NCBI GenBank assembly: GCA_018105865.1
Contig: CM030841.1
Span: forward strand, 9,123,729 to 9,187,728
Direction of reading: 5' to 3'
Origin: Metaphire vulgaris
Lineage: Eukaryota > Annelida > Clitellata > Crassiclitellata > Megascolecidae
DNA length: 64,000 bases
This document shows positions 55,063-64,000 of this stretch, piece after piece. The notes beneath the pieces were generated by a model. That model was not told the origin of the DNA. It did no database searches and saw only the letters and a program-made list of their open reading frames with translations. Position 1 is the first letter of the stretch; the number at the start of each line of letters is the position of its first letter. Made by a program: the position numbers and the translations under genes.

Positions 55063-55412
55063 CAGCGGTTCTCAACCTGTGGGTCGCGACCCCGACGGGG
55101 GTCGAATGACGATTCGACAGGGGTCGCCTGAAACCTTCAGAAATATGGGATTGTCTCTGTTTTCATGCGCAAACTTGTAACTGTACAAAATTTTCCAAAT
55201 TGCAGTTACTCGTTTTTAAAACTATAATTGCCATTCGAAGATAGACATCGCAGACTATTGAATCAGGCTGATTTCAAACATTTTAATTGTTGTAGCATTA
55301 TTGTTTTTAACAGTTTGCATTATGAACGAAAGTGATTATACGGTTGGGGGTCGCCACATCATGGGGAAATGAATTGAAGGGGTCGCGGCACTGTAAAGGT
55401 TGAGAACTGCTG
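55063..55412. mobile_element. hAT-like MITE, GGTTCTCAACC family
   Basis: The ends are CAGCGGTTCTCAACCTG and AAGGTTGAGAACTGCTG. The flanks ATCTATTA and ATCTAATA form an 8-bp duplication with one mismatch. GGTCGCGACCCCGACGGG follows the left terminus. Confidence 0.92.
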
Positions 55413-55581
55413 ATCTAATACTTTAAATGACACGTTTCGTCATATTTTGCCACCCTACCCTACTGTCGTTTGTGCAACGCGAATTATCATTTAAAACAAA
55501 TATGCAATTTGGCCTATGTTTTATTTGAAGATTCCATAGAGATATGCCGAGTTCTAGTAGCATTCGTAAAACTCCTTAGAA

Positions 55582-55849
55582 CAGTGCTTCCAACCTGTGT
55601 GCCGCGGCTTACAGGTGTGCCGCAGTAACTTTTGAAGTGTGCCGCGGCAAAATGTTGGAAAATTAATTGTTTCGAATCTATTTCGGACAGCCAACGTAAA
55701 CAAGTTGACGACCTTTTTTGCTTGTCAGCTTGGGAACAGGGAGAGATCACTATCACAGATGAGGTTTTTTGCTTGTCGGCTGCAGTGTGCCGTTGACTTT
55801 AAGCTTCTTGGATAGCGTGCCGTGGCTGGAAAAAGGTTGGGAAACACTG
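55582..55849. mobile_element. hAT-like MITE, GTGCTTCCAACC family with two modules
   Basis: The ends are CAGTGCTTCCAACCTG and AGGTTGGGAAACACTG. The flanks CCTTAGAA and CCTTAGAG form an 8-bp duplication with one mismatch. TTTTTTGCTTGTCAG near 55710 and TTTTTTGCTTGTCGG near 55765 are the shared module. Confidence 0.92.
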
Positions 55850-55991
55850 CCTTAGAGGCTTGGAATGCACATCTATCTGCCGTACTTTAGCTGTGCTACT
55901 GCGAGGCACCCCGCCTGACAGATGGAACATTATTAATCTAGGTACCGAATATGTGACTACAGTGTTCTAATTCAGATAGAAGTTAACGACT

Positions 55992-56026
55992 TAATAATAA
56001 TAATAATAGTAATAATAATAATAATA

Positions 56027-56093
<67 letters not shown>
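55992..56093. repeat. (TAA)n/(TTA)n microsatellite
   Basis: A TAA-rich run converts into a TTA run, giving a fold-back capable repeat. It lies at the 3' side of the minus-strand LINE relic at 56150. Confidence 0.95.
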
Positions 56094-56095
<2 letters not shown>

Positions 56096-56149
56096 GTACT
56101 TATTATTGTGATAACTCATTCAAACGAACTGCGTGAACACATTACAAAG

Positions 56150-56350
56150 TTACAAATAACTCGTGCGATATAACCATGTTTTAAGTCTCTCCTTAAAAGT
56201 ATCCAAAGTCGGAGAGAGCTGTATTGATGGATGTAGACAATTCCATGCATGGGCATGGAATTGTCTACATCCATCAATACGGCTTACATTATCAGCGACA
56301 CTAGACTTACATTTATTAAGGATAAGTTCTCGTTTTCTTAATTTAGACAA
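56150..56350 (-). pseudogene. LINE reverse transcriptase C-terminal relic
   Basis: The minus-strand frame ends SPTLDTFKERLKTWLYRTSY-L, preceded by AWNCLHPSI. This is the WNSLPxxxxxxxSLxxFKxxLKTxLF tail of CR1/L2-like reverse transcriptases. The upstream part is an inverted copy of itself (the hairpin at 56219-56278). Confidence 0.65.
56219..56278. repeat. Perfect 28-bp inverted repeat with 4-bp loop
   Basis: GTATTGATGGATGTAGACAA plus TTCCATGC is followed by ATGG and then its exact reverse complement. It was formed inside the LINE relic. Confidence 0.95.
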
Positions 56351-56565
56351 AGGTTCTATTTTAGATTAACAGCCCGACATATGTTACCTTGATCATTCAT
56401 GGCCATGCAAAAGCGCTGTTTTACGATCTGGTGAACAAGTACGTTTTTAGTTCTTTGAAACAGGAGAAATAGTCCCGTTAATCATTCGTGCATTCAAAAG
56501 TTTTCGCTGACCCTATTGAAGCTTACACTGTAGGTGGTGTGTTGTCGACTTTCAAGATACAATCA

Positions 56566-56760
56566 GTTAATAACGGGGAGCAGTGGTATGATTCTTGACA
56601 CGCAAACGGAGGGTAGTGGGTTCGAATTTGACCTAAATACTGTTTAGCGTCCTTGGGCCATTTGGTCACCCTGACCTACTCCGCACATACGATTCTTAGC
56701 TCTGTGAATGACTCAACGTTCGTTAACAACCATGAAATAATAATAATGATAATAATCATG
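56566..56760 (+). repeat. tRNA-derived SINE
   Basis: GGGAGCAGTGGTATGATTC resembles an A-box arm and TAGTGGGTTCGAATTTGACC a B-box arm at tRNA-like spacing. A unique body and a TAATAATAATGATAATAA tail follow. Confidence 0.6.
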
Positions 56761-56775
56761 TTCAGGTGTTCAGTT

Positions 56776-57063
56776 AAAAGGTAAAGGTAAAGGTAACTCC
56801 CGTACTCGAGTCCGAGCGTTGGGTTCCGGCGCTTATCTCCGGCCTGGGCAATCAGCGACGTAGGCGGTATAAACCATTAATCTGGGGAAGGTTGCCATTA
56901 CTTTCTCCAGACCTACGTTTTACCTCGCAGCTTAACACTGCTCCACAGTTTACCACCGCCCTCTAGCGAGTAAGGCTGAGTCGATCTTAGGGCTCCTGTG
57001 GGGATCGAACCCGCGACCTCCTGCCACATCGTCCAGTGTTGTTACCACTCTGCTAACTGGCGT
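56776..57063 (-). repeat. tRNA-derived SINE, minus orientation
   Basis: On the minus strand it begins GCCAGTTAGCAGAGTGGTAA (A box TAGCAGAGTGG) and continues to GGTCGCGGGTTCGATCCCCA (B box GGTTCGATCC), a convincing Pol III promoter. The 3' tail is a TTTACC repeat (GGTAAAGGTAAAGG on the plus strand). Confidence 0.8.
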
Positions 57064-57119
57064 TCAGTTTAAAAGAAAAACAATCGGCAATAACAATACG
57101 AAATCATAATGCTAATCAC

Positions 57120-59440
57120 CATAGAAAGGCTGCTCTTGTGCCATGTCTTGAATCCCGCAGACGATATGTTGTTCTCTTGCCACGATTTCGGCTGAAGCTC
57201 CTGACTCTTGGAACACCTCCAGACCCCCGCGAACGGCCTCCTCGGGCTGCTCTTCGTCGCCCTCGTCGTCGTCGTCGTAGGGCCGCCAACGTCCCTCTCG
57301 GTCTCACTCACCCTGCACAGATGCGACCACCTGACGCCATCGTCGCCTTCGTCGTCGTCGTCGTCGCCGTCGCACGTCGACAGGACGCACTGCGTCGTCT
57401 GTTCGTCGGACGGAGAGAAGGCCGTCTGATGCGGTCGATTCTCCTCCGGCAGCACCAGCAGCTCGCTGTGGGCGGAGCTGCTGCCCGAGAGACAGGTGGG
57501 CGAACCGCAGGATACGGACAGAGCGAGGTCCGCTTTCGAAGAGCAAGTGGTCGTGGGGGGCGGCGTCGTCGTCGTCGTCGAGGCCAAATTCGTCGTCGAG
57601 GCCAGATGTCCTTGATCGTGGACGACGCGAGACGTCTGTCCTTTGTCGTTCGACCTTTCGTCGGTGACGTCTTCGTCTCTGCCCGGCTGAGGTCGTTGCT
57701 GCTTCGTGCGGTCGTCGGTCTGCGCGTTCGGTACTTCGTGCGCCGCCGACTGGTTCGTCGTCTTGTTGTTCTGTGAACCGATTGAACTGAGTGAGTAGTT
57801 GTTGTAGACGTTCTTGACGTCGTCGTCGTTGTTGTTGTTCGTCGCCAGACGCACCAACGACAGCTGAGGTAGCGACGAGCTGAAGACCGGCGGATTGCTC
57901 GAGCAGCCCAACAGGTGGCGGTTGTTGCGTCGTCTGCGCTCCACGGAATTCGCCCGATTGTGGCTCCGATCCGGTTCTCTTTTCGGAGGATGATGATGAG
58001 GAGGAGGAGTGAGAGGAGGAGGAGGAGGTAGGTCCGAATCTGGGATCGTTGTTTCCGAGACAGCGTATTGCCTGTCGTTTGCCAATACTCCGGCGGCGTG
58101 CACAATGACGTCCGGAATGAGAACGCGACCGCATCGCTGTTTGTGTCGCACTTTGGCTATCGAAACAGAACAGAAAACGTTTGACACACCTGTACTATTA
58201 CTGTCAGAACCGTAGCTGTGGGGGAGGGGGCGCAAGCTGCCCCGGGCGCACTCCTGGGGGCGGGAAGAAACCATGGTTGATTTTATTCACGACGGTATTG
58301 CCAGTATGACAAGGGGCAAAGGTCATCACCCGCATTCTGCACACTATACTTCTTTAACTATTTTACTTCTACGTCGTCTTTGAAAAGTCTGTTAAGCAGA
58401 AAAAGGTCACACCAGTTTTTAGACTGTTAGGGGCGAGAAATTGATACCTTGCCCCGTTAGCCGAATGCTCTAGCTACGGCTCTGATTACTGTTACTATTA
58501 TTTTCCCTTATAGTTTCCTATCTAAGAGATGGCGTAGTAGAAAGGCTAAGAAGAAGATTAACTTGCCCTACTCACAAAGATACAAGGAAAGAGAAGAAAA
58601 GGATGGCCAAACAAACGGTGGATTACAACATCTAGGAATGACCTAGAACACAGACAAATCAGCATAACAGAAGCTATAAAATAAGCTAATGAAAGGAAAT
58701 GCTGAAAACATTTCCTATCTAGCTATTGCCACAATTAGCTGTATGGCAGAGAGCCGAGAGGATGATGACGACGACGACGACGATGATGATTATTATTATT
58801 ATTTTAAATCCGCTCATTATTTGTTATGCGTCATAAAATATGAGCAAGAATCCGTTACTTTGTCAAACAGCAGCAAAATAAAGTTGTTTGTTGCTTTCTG
58901 TAATATGTGACTAAGACAGGGTTTAAGCAATTTATTTCCAAAATTTCTTGCAACTCATCTTCAAGAAAAATTCATAATCTTGATCTAAACTCTTTTAAGC
59001 AACGCTTTCTCTAAGCAGCCTGATATGGCCAATAAGAATATTCCTCAGAATCCGAAGAAGTACATTTAGCGAAACCGTATCACAGACAGTAAATTCTCAG
59101 AGCCTAGTGATACAGCATCATTTAAAGTAAAATCCCAGAGTTCAACTTAGTTCGAATCCGATCGAGAAGAATAAAACCGTTTACAGCTTTGCAGTGGTTC
59201 TCACACAGGGCCAGAGATATTTTCGCACCCCTAACACCCCCAACACCTCCCCCAATTTGAGACTGACACCTCCCCACCAAAAAACCCAACACCCCCAAAT
59301 CTGAGCCTGTGATGGCCTTTTTTTTTGCTTGTCAAGGTTTTTCGGCAAGGATGGACCCCCAAAATATACCTACACCTCAAAAAAATTTATAATCCTAGAA
59401 ATAACCATGCACAGGGCAAACCCTCCCGAACCACTTTAAA

Positions 59441-59513
<73 letters not shown>

Positions 59514-60621
59514 TGTATTTGTATTTTATTTGTATTATCATTTACACAAACCTAAATTTTGTTCTTCTGTCACGCTGCCAGCAATCATGCACACCTCTCT
59601 TTCTTCAACCTGCGACAGGTCAATTGCTGAGTTCGCTGTAGTCGTCATCACACCTGTTGTCTCTTTCCGAGCTCCTCCCCTCTTCCTCTTCTTCTTCCTC
59701 CTCCTCCTTCTTCACCTTTCATAAGACTCCCGTCGATAGAATTCCCTCTGCCATCATCGTCGTCATCATCATCATCATCCCCGTCCCTGCGTTTCGCCCT
59801 TTTCTCCGACTGCACCCGATTCCTCCATCTGGTCGCCTTGAACGAGCTACTCAGGCCGGACATGGACCGCCTGGAGGCGCTGTTCTTGGCGGCCGTGAGC
59901 GTCGGAACGCCCAACGGGAGGACGGGGAAGAGCTGCTGCAGACCGTGGCGACCGTCGAGCGACCCGGGCACCGTACCGAGCGTCTTGATCACTGCTCTCC
60001 CGGCACCGGCCATCGACATCGACAGGCCGAGGGACAGAGTGGCGATCGAAGACAATCCCATCGAAGTGTCCATCTTCTGGAGAATAGCTACAGTCAACAT
60101 GCGTCATTCGAATATTTTAGTATCGCTTTCCTTCGAAGTTTACTAGGGAGCTGAGTGAATAAAGATCAAGGAATCTGTAATTGTCGCACTACCTTGGGAT
60201 ATGCCTGCATGGTCGTCCGGAGTGGGTGCTATAAGGGGTGCAAATTGCACCCTCTGGAAAATTGTGTGAAGTTATGAAAAAAGTAAAATTACTTGTTTCT
60301 CTCGTCACAAGACCCTGTTTTGCACCCCATGGACAAATTTCTGCGGACGCCCATGTATGCCTGACGTTTGTCTGTCAACAATCATAGTCGATCTGCCGGT
60401 CGTTGGGTGCCCTGCCCGTTGAACTTTCAGTTCGACCACCAAAATTCATTACTGTTTAGAGATAGTCAGTGAAACTTTCCGGCCTACAGATTCCAATGTA
60501 AAGATTTTGAATAGGCAAGCAATAAGCAGCATAATCTGATGATGATTGATGATGATGATGATGTCAAACGACGATGATAAATGGGGCCAGGTTTGAATCA
60601 TTTCATCCGGCCGACAATAAT

Positions 60622-60667
<46 letters not shown>

Positions 60668-62577
60668 GCTATTATTTAAACACAAGTCGCGGTGAAATAA
60701 TGAAAGTGAGACAGAAATATATAGCAGCTATTTATGAAGCTATCGATCAATGGGCGAAAGTTGTGTGTGCGTAAGTAGGCCTCTGTGAATGCACAGTACT
60801 TTGGTGATGTGACTTACTTCTTCTCCTTGGTTTACATCTAGAAATCTCTTCTTCCGTTGCCGTGTGCTCGGTGCAAAGTTCTCTCAGGTTATGTATTTCC
60901 CTCTGAAGAACACAGAGATCCGATTACACAGAATATTAAAAAGAATTTCAGAGCGCAGCGTAGCCAACCATTTTTACCAACAAATTCCATTACTCTCCCC
61001 AATTTTCAAGCTTTCAAATCCAGTGTCGCCTTTTTCATTTATTTATCTATTGACAATTTATATAGCGCAGTAGACAAGGCTAAGGCCTACAACAAGAGCG
61101 CTTAGGTCTAACAGTTCGTATCCAATATTAAATAAATGTGTATTCAAATTTCTAATGAATAGTCCAGCTGATTCTGCTCCAGTCACATTGTCTGGAAGAG
61201 AGTTCCACAGGGCGGGAACCGCAAGATTCCCCCGCGCGAATGATCTTTCCCCAAACTTAGGGGTCTTGGACGGGGGAGGGACCAACAACTGAACGCTCCG
61301 TATTAAGTTATTGAACATTACTAGAGGCAACAAAAATAATATACATGGACATCAGTGGCGTAACCATATTCCGGTATAGGGGGGCCATATAGACATTTTT
61401 GATTGAAAAAACCTTGACTAAAAAAACGTTTTTCTCTAAAGCGTTCTGAAAATTTTTCTTTCATGAATTCTTTTCACTCTCATAGTACTCACCCCAAACA
61501 TCTCGACGTTTTTGCGCAAATCACATGACCTGCTTTACTCCAAATGGGGAACCGGGCACTCCCGGGCCCCGTGGCTACTCCAGCGATGCAGTGGCGGCTC
61601 CAGGATTTGGCAAGTGGAGGTGGGGCCGTTGGGGTGGCAACTTCTAATCATGGGGGCCAACTATTTGTTGTTATGTATGTAGCATTAAGTATAGGGTCCC
61701 AACAGGGGGGCAACTGGGGCCAGGCACTCAATAGGGGGCACGGGCCCCCCGGTCCACCCTGTGGAGCCGCCACTGCAGCGATGGACATCGAATTAAAGAA
61801 ACGTAACAGTATTAAAACGCCTGCAGTAATTATTCGACGTAGTGAAGTTATTTCTAGTATCTCACAGTAGTAGGCCTACAAGTACTCTAGCATCTCCTTG
61901 AGGCTAGAGGATTGTATGACTGAGAGTTGCCATATATCTTTGAACATCCGAAACATGCACGTAAAACCGAAATGTTCGATTAGAGCGCCCATCGGCGAAG
62001 ATTGATCGGTCTAATAATTAATTAATGTGACCAGCTTTTCTTATTCTCAGTTAAGTAACAAGACTAGAAATTTTTCTTATTCACGCGGTTGAGAATATTA
62101 AGACGTCTCTGGCCGCAGCTGGCGTCGTCCCGAGAATAAAACTGAAATATCATCGATTGATTTAATGATGATGATGATGATGATGATGACTACGACGATG
62201 GTGAGGTGATGATTATGTTAATGATGATGATGACGACAACGAAAAGACGACGATGATTATAACTATGAAGGTGACGATGGTGCGATGATGATGATGATGA
62301 TGACGACAACGACGACGACGACGACGATGATGACGATGACGATGACGATGACGATGATGATGATGACGATAATGTTGGCGATGACGCCGACGATGATGAT
62401 GATGACAATGGAAACGATGATGATGGTGGCGGTGATGATGATGATGCGACTGAGCATATTTGACCTCTTTCCAGATTCGATCATCTTCGAGGTACTCGAT
62501 CTTCTTTTCGGCTCTTCGTCTCGCTCTCTTCTGAAGCTGAATCAGGAGATCCTGCCTCTTCATAGACGTCACCATGA
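57120..62577 (-). CDS. Unrecognised gene, three probable exons, 5' end outside the window
   Basis: Exons in transcript order: about 62468-62577 (MVTSMKRQDLLIQLQKRARR, AEKKIEYLEDDRIWKE), 59654-60076 (MDTSMGLSSIATLSLGLSMS, GRHGLQQLFPVLPLGVPTLT, SSSFKATRWRNRVQSEKRAK, then an Asp run), and about 57124-58158 (VRHKQRCGRVLIPDVIVHAA then a Pro, Ser, Thr and Asn-rich tail). Exons 1 and 2 join in phase 0. The third frame needs phase 1 from its CGATAG acceptor, so another exon or splice site is missing. I do not recognise the family. The first exon is a basic, Arg-rich, probably helical segment; the middle is mildly hydrophobic; the tail is probably disordered. The region is GC- and CpG-rich against an AT-rich background, as expected for coding DNA. 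Function unknown. Confidence 0.5.
58510..58690 (+). pseudogene. Possible LINE C-terminal fragment
   Basis: RRKGWPNKRWITTSRNDLEH-like text (from AGAAAAGGATGGCCAAACAA onward) and the Ile-Thr-Glu-Ala-Ile that follows recall the RGRPxxRWxDxIxxDL tail of reverse transcriptases. Very short. Confidence 0.35.
59190..59440. repeat. GTGGTTCTCACACAGGG family copy interrupted by an insertion
   Basis: The left part GCAGTGGTTCTCACACAGGG and the right part CCGAACCACTTTAA match the uninterrupted copy at 37684. They are separated by the element at 59212-59409. Confidence 0.75.
59212..59409. mobile_element. Nested 198-bp MITE with perfect 8-bp target duplication
   Basis: It is flanked by CACAGGGC on both sides (59204-59211 and 59410-59417). 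The ends CAGAGATATTTTC and GAAATAACCATG are loosely inverted. It contains TTTTTTTTGCTTGTCAAGG. The uninterrupted host copy at 37684 shows the empty site. Confidence 0.85.
59440..59513. repeat. (ATT)n microsatellite
   Basis: A long ATT run forms the tail of the GTGGTTCTCACACAGGG repeat. Confidence 0.95.
60208..60355. mobile_element. Small TIR element, perfect 8-bp target duplication
   Basis: The ends are CATGGTCGTCCGGAG and TGCGGACGCCCATG, with TATGCCTG on both sides. Sister of 40626-40768. Confidence 0.88.
60623..60663. repeat. (TA)n microsatellite
   Basis: A perfect TA run within an intron of the unrecognised gene. Confidence 0.95.
61048..61333 (-). pseudogene. LINE reverse transcriptase C-terminal tail with 3' end
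   Basis: The frame reads ERSFARGNLAVPALWNSLPD, NVTGAESAGLFIRNLNTHLF and a stop, the classic end of CR1-like reverse transcriptases. Its 3' tail (GCGCTCTTGTTGTAGGCCTT on the minus strand) is shared with 32295-32375. Confidence 0.8.
61589..61776. mobile_element. hAT-like MITE, family A, perfect 8-bp target duplication
   Basis: The ends are CAGTGGCGGCTCCAGG and TGTGGAGCCGCCACTG, with CAGCGATG on both sides. It is very similar to 50539-50727. Confidence 0.95.
62165..62450. repeat. (ATG/ACG)n compound microsatellite
   Basis: GATGAT, GACGAC and GACGATGAC triplets directly follow (in transcript sense) the first exon of the unrecognised gene. The poly-His, poly-Ser and poly-Met frames are artefacts. 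Confidence 0.95.
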
Positions 62578-62651
62578 TTCCTGCATTGCAACAGGCACAA
62601 GAGTGGAAGAAGTCACAGGAGAAATCGAACCCGAATGTGGACAGCCTTTCG

Positions 62652-62855
62652 CAGGGCCGGCCTTAAGCCTGGGCAAACCGGGCCTGTGCCCAGGGCCCCG
62701 CTCTTCTCGAGGCCCCGCGCAAAGCCTTTGAAGGGTTGAAGGGCCCCGTGATTGCCGATGATTACCTTATTTTTGCTTGTCACGATTTTTTGCGTACGCT
62801 GAAGGTCCCCGCGATTGGCCTTGCCCGGGGCCCCGCAAAACGTAAGGCCGGCTCT
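62652..62855. mobile_element. hAT-like MITE, GGGCCGGCCTTAAG family
   Basis: The ends are CAGGGCCGGCCTTAAGCC and ACGTAAGGCCGGCTCTG. The flanks GCCTTTCG and GCTTTTCG form an 8-bp duplication with one mismatch. Inside is ATTTTTGCTTGTCACG. Confidence 0.9.
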
Positions 62856-63013
62856 GGCTTTTCGGTTCATCGGTTCCTGAGGCATACGGTGGGTCGAACA
62901 CAATAATAGCGACAGGGTTTGGTCGACCCGAGAAATACCGACAGCAGACCTCAACAGATGTTCTGAAGATGGGTTAGCTCTTTCTCTTTTAATTGAGGTT
63001 TCACAGCTAGTTT

Positions 63014-63227
63014 CAGTGGCGTAACGAGGGGGCATTTTGGAGACAGCCCCCCGGGCCCCGGGGAGAGGGGCCCCAAAGAGGTGGACGACGATCTTTTTTT
63101 GCTCGTCGACACTATAAAAGAAGTGTGGACGAAGACCTTTTTGTGGGCAATGACCTTTTTTTGCTCGTCAGCCGGGGCCCCACATAAACGATGCCCCCGG
63201 GCTCCCAAAAGCCACGCTACGCCACTG
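63014..63227. mobile_element. hAT-like MITE, GGCGTAACG family
   Basis: The ends are CAGTGGCGTAACGAGG and GCCACGCTACGCCACTG. The flanks GCTAGTTT and GCTAGATT form an 8-bp duplication with one mismatch. It has TTTTTTGCTCGTCGAC and TTTTTTGCTCGTCAGC modules and a high GGGCCCCGGGG content, like 34654-34846. Confidence 0.92.
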
Positions 63228-63788
63228 GCTAGATTTTAAAATTCTTGCTTCAATCGCGTCTCGGCAGACTCGATACACATTATAATGTAACAAAACAGTG
63301 AGGTCTTTGAGCAAAGCTTTATATTTGCCACTGGAGGGGATTTCAGAGATGAATAACTTCGCCCATTAACCAAGTGCGTCAGTCTTCTAAAAGCCATTCG
63401 CTGCTGCCCCACATAACATGCAACATTTTACGAAAGACTGGTGATAATTAACTTAGAAAAACCCACAGAAAAGCGGGGTTCGATAGTAAGTTGTTATAAT
63501 TAAAACCTATAAAAACATAGAGCTCACGGGGGTCAAAATAGAAACGCTATCTTTTAAAATTAGTCTAAAAGATTCATGGATGCCCATTGGCCATATGTTT
63601 GAGCGTCTGCTTCGAAAAGCGCAGTCGTTAAAACCTTCTCCAATCGGAAAATCAGCTTCCTAAAAATCGTCTCACGATTTCATAGACTCCGCGAATCCTA
63701 GTACGTTCGGCTGTCGCTTGTCAACCATGCATAATAACAAATTTGTCCGGCGTTGTTACGGGCTTCATCTTGCGCTCCCACGTTCCCG

Positions 63789-64000
63789 GTTCCAGGATTT
63801 CTTGGTGAGGGATGAATGAATTCATAGAAAGTTGGTGGGGGATGAAAATAATAAAAAATCAATAAACTTTGCCGAAAAAGGCTGAAAAAGGGAATTTTTC
63901 CCTACTTTTACACCGAAAAATAGGTTAACAGGCAAAAGGTCATCCGCAGTTAGTTTTATTAGACTGTTACCCAAAAAATAGGTTTCACAAGCAAAAGAAC
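63789..64000. mobile_element. MITE of GGCGGTTCC family B, cut by window edge
   Basis: CGGTTCCAGGATTTCTTGGTG, TGAATTCATAGAAAGTTGG and AATCAATAAACTTTGCCG match 51147-51402. Module copies in reverse (AACAGGCAAAAGGTCATCC, CACAAGCAAAAGAAC) lie near 63930 and 63988. Confidence 0.85.

Larger units (their letters stand above)
46680..57100. other. Gene-poor repeat region upstream of FMO
   Basis: No open frame here resembles a known protein. The contents are TIR elements, TA, TAC and TTA microsatellites, a 42-bp minisatellite, a LINE relic and SINEs, entered separately. The frames at 52701-52895 and 53089-53352 are short, match nothing I know, and have no splice partners. Confidence 0.6.

Noticed and set aside
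57138..57776. Plus-strand frame of 212 residues rich in Arg and Val
   Set aside because: Shadow of the minus-strand exon; composition follows the CGTC triplets.
62190..62731. Poly-His, poly-Ser and poly-Met frames up to 148 residues
   Set aside because: Triplet-repeat artefacts. Only the segment from about 62468 to 62577 on the minus strand looks like an exon.

Overview
This is a 64 kb piece of an animal (metazoan) nuclear genome. The coding exons are short, have GT/AG boundaries and matching intron phases, and sit in large AT-rich introns. Intergenic DNA is full of microsatellites, tRNA-derived SINEs, LINE 3' tails and many small terminal-inverted-repeat elements. The protein families (JMJD7, choline/ethanolamine phosphotransferase, flavin monooxygenase, a PH-PTB adaptor) are animal-like. 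The repeat landscape suggests an invertebrate, probably marine; I cannot name the phylum from sequence alone.

Layout. (1) 624-5790, minus: a complete eight-exon JMJD7 (JmjC lysyl hydroxylase), 310 residues, reconstructed with all phases consistent. (2) 7294-23332, plus: a choline/ethanolamine phosphotransferase (CEPT1/CHPT1 family), head-to-head with JMJD7. Seven exons are clean, but the exon with the catalytic CDP-alcohol motif carries an in-frame TAG, one codon too many and an apparent upstream frameshift. Its introns hold a hAT transposase relic, a three-copy satellite-like array and a piggyBac transposase fragment joined to two tandem histone-type 3' stem-loops. (3) 23333-30747: no confident gene; MITEs, microsatellites and one possible non-coding 5' exon. 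(4) 30748-39716, minus: a DOK/IRS-like PH plus PTB adaptor, five exons found, 3' end not found. (5) 42100-46679, minus: a flavin-containing monooxygenase with six exons, one single-base frameshift in a G run and one in-frame stop. (6) 46680-57100: transposon and repeat territory, including a 42-bp minisatellite, a perfect 28-bp hairpin and two tRNA-like SINEs. (7) 57120-62580, minus: exons of an unrecognised gene that continues past the right edge.

The genes are ordinary single-copy animal genes with no evident shared pathway. The most unusual content lies in the repeats. A short internal module (TTTTTTGCTTGTCAG), often in two copies about 40-70 bp apart, recurs inside small elements with different terminal repeats, many flanked by 8-bp target duplications. 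The tandem histone-like stem-loop pair beside a truncated piggyBac transposase is the second. The breaks in the phosphotransferase and monooxygenase could be real inactivation or residual assembly errors; this cannot be settled from the window.
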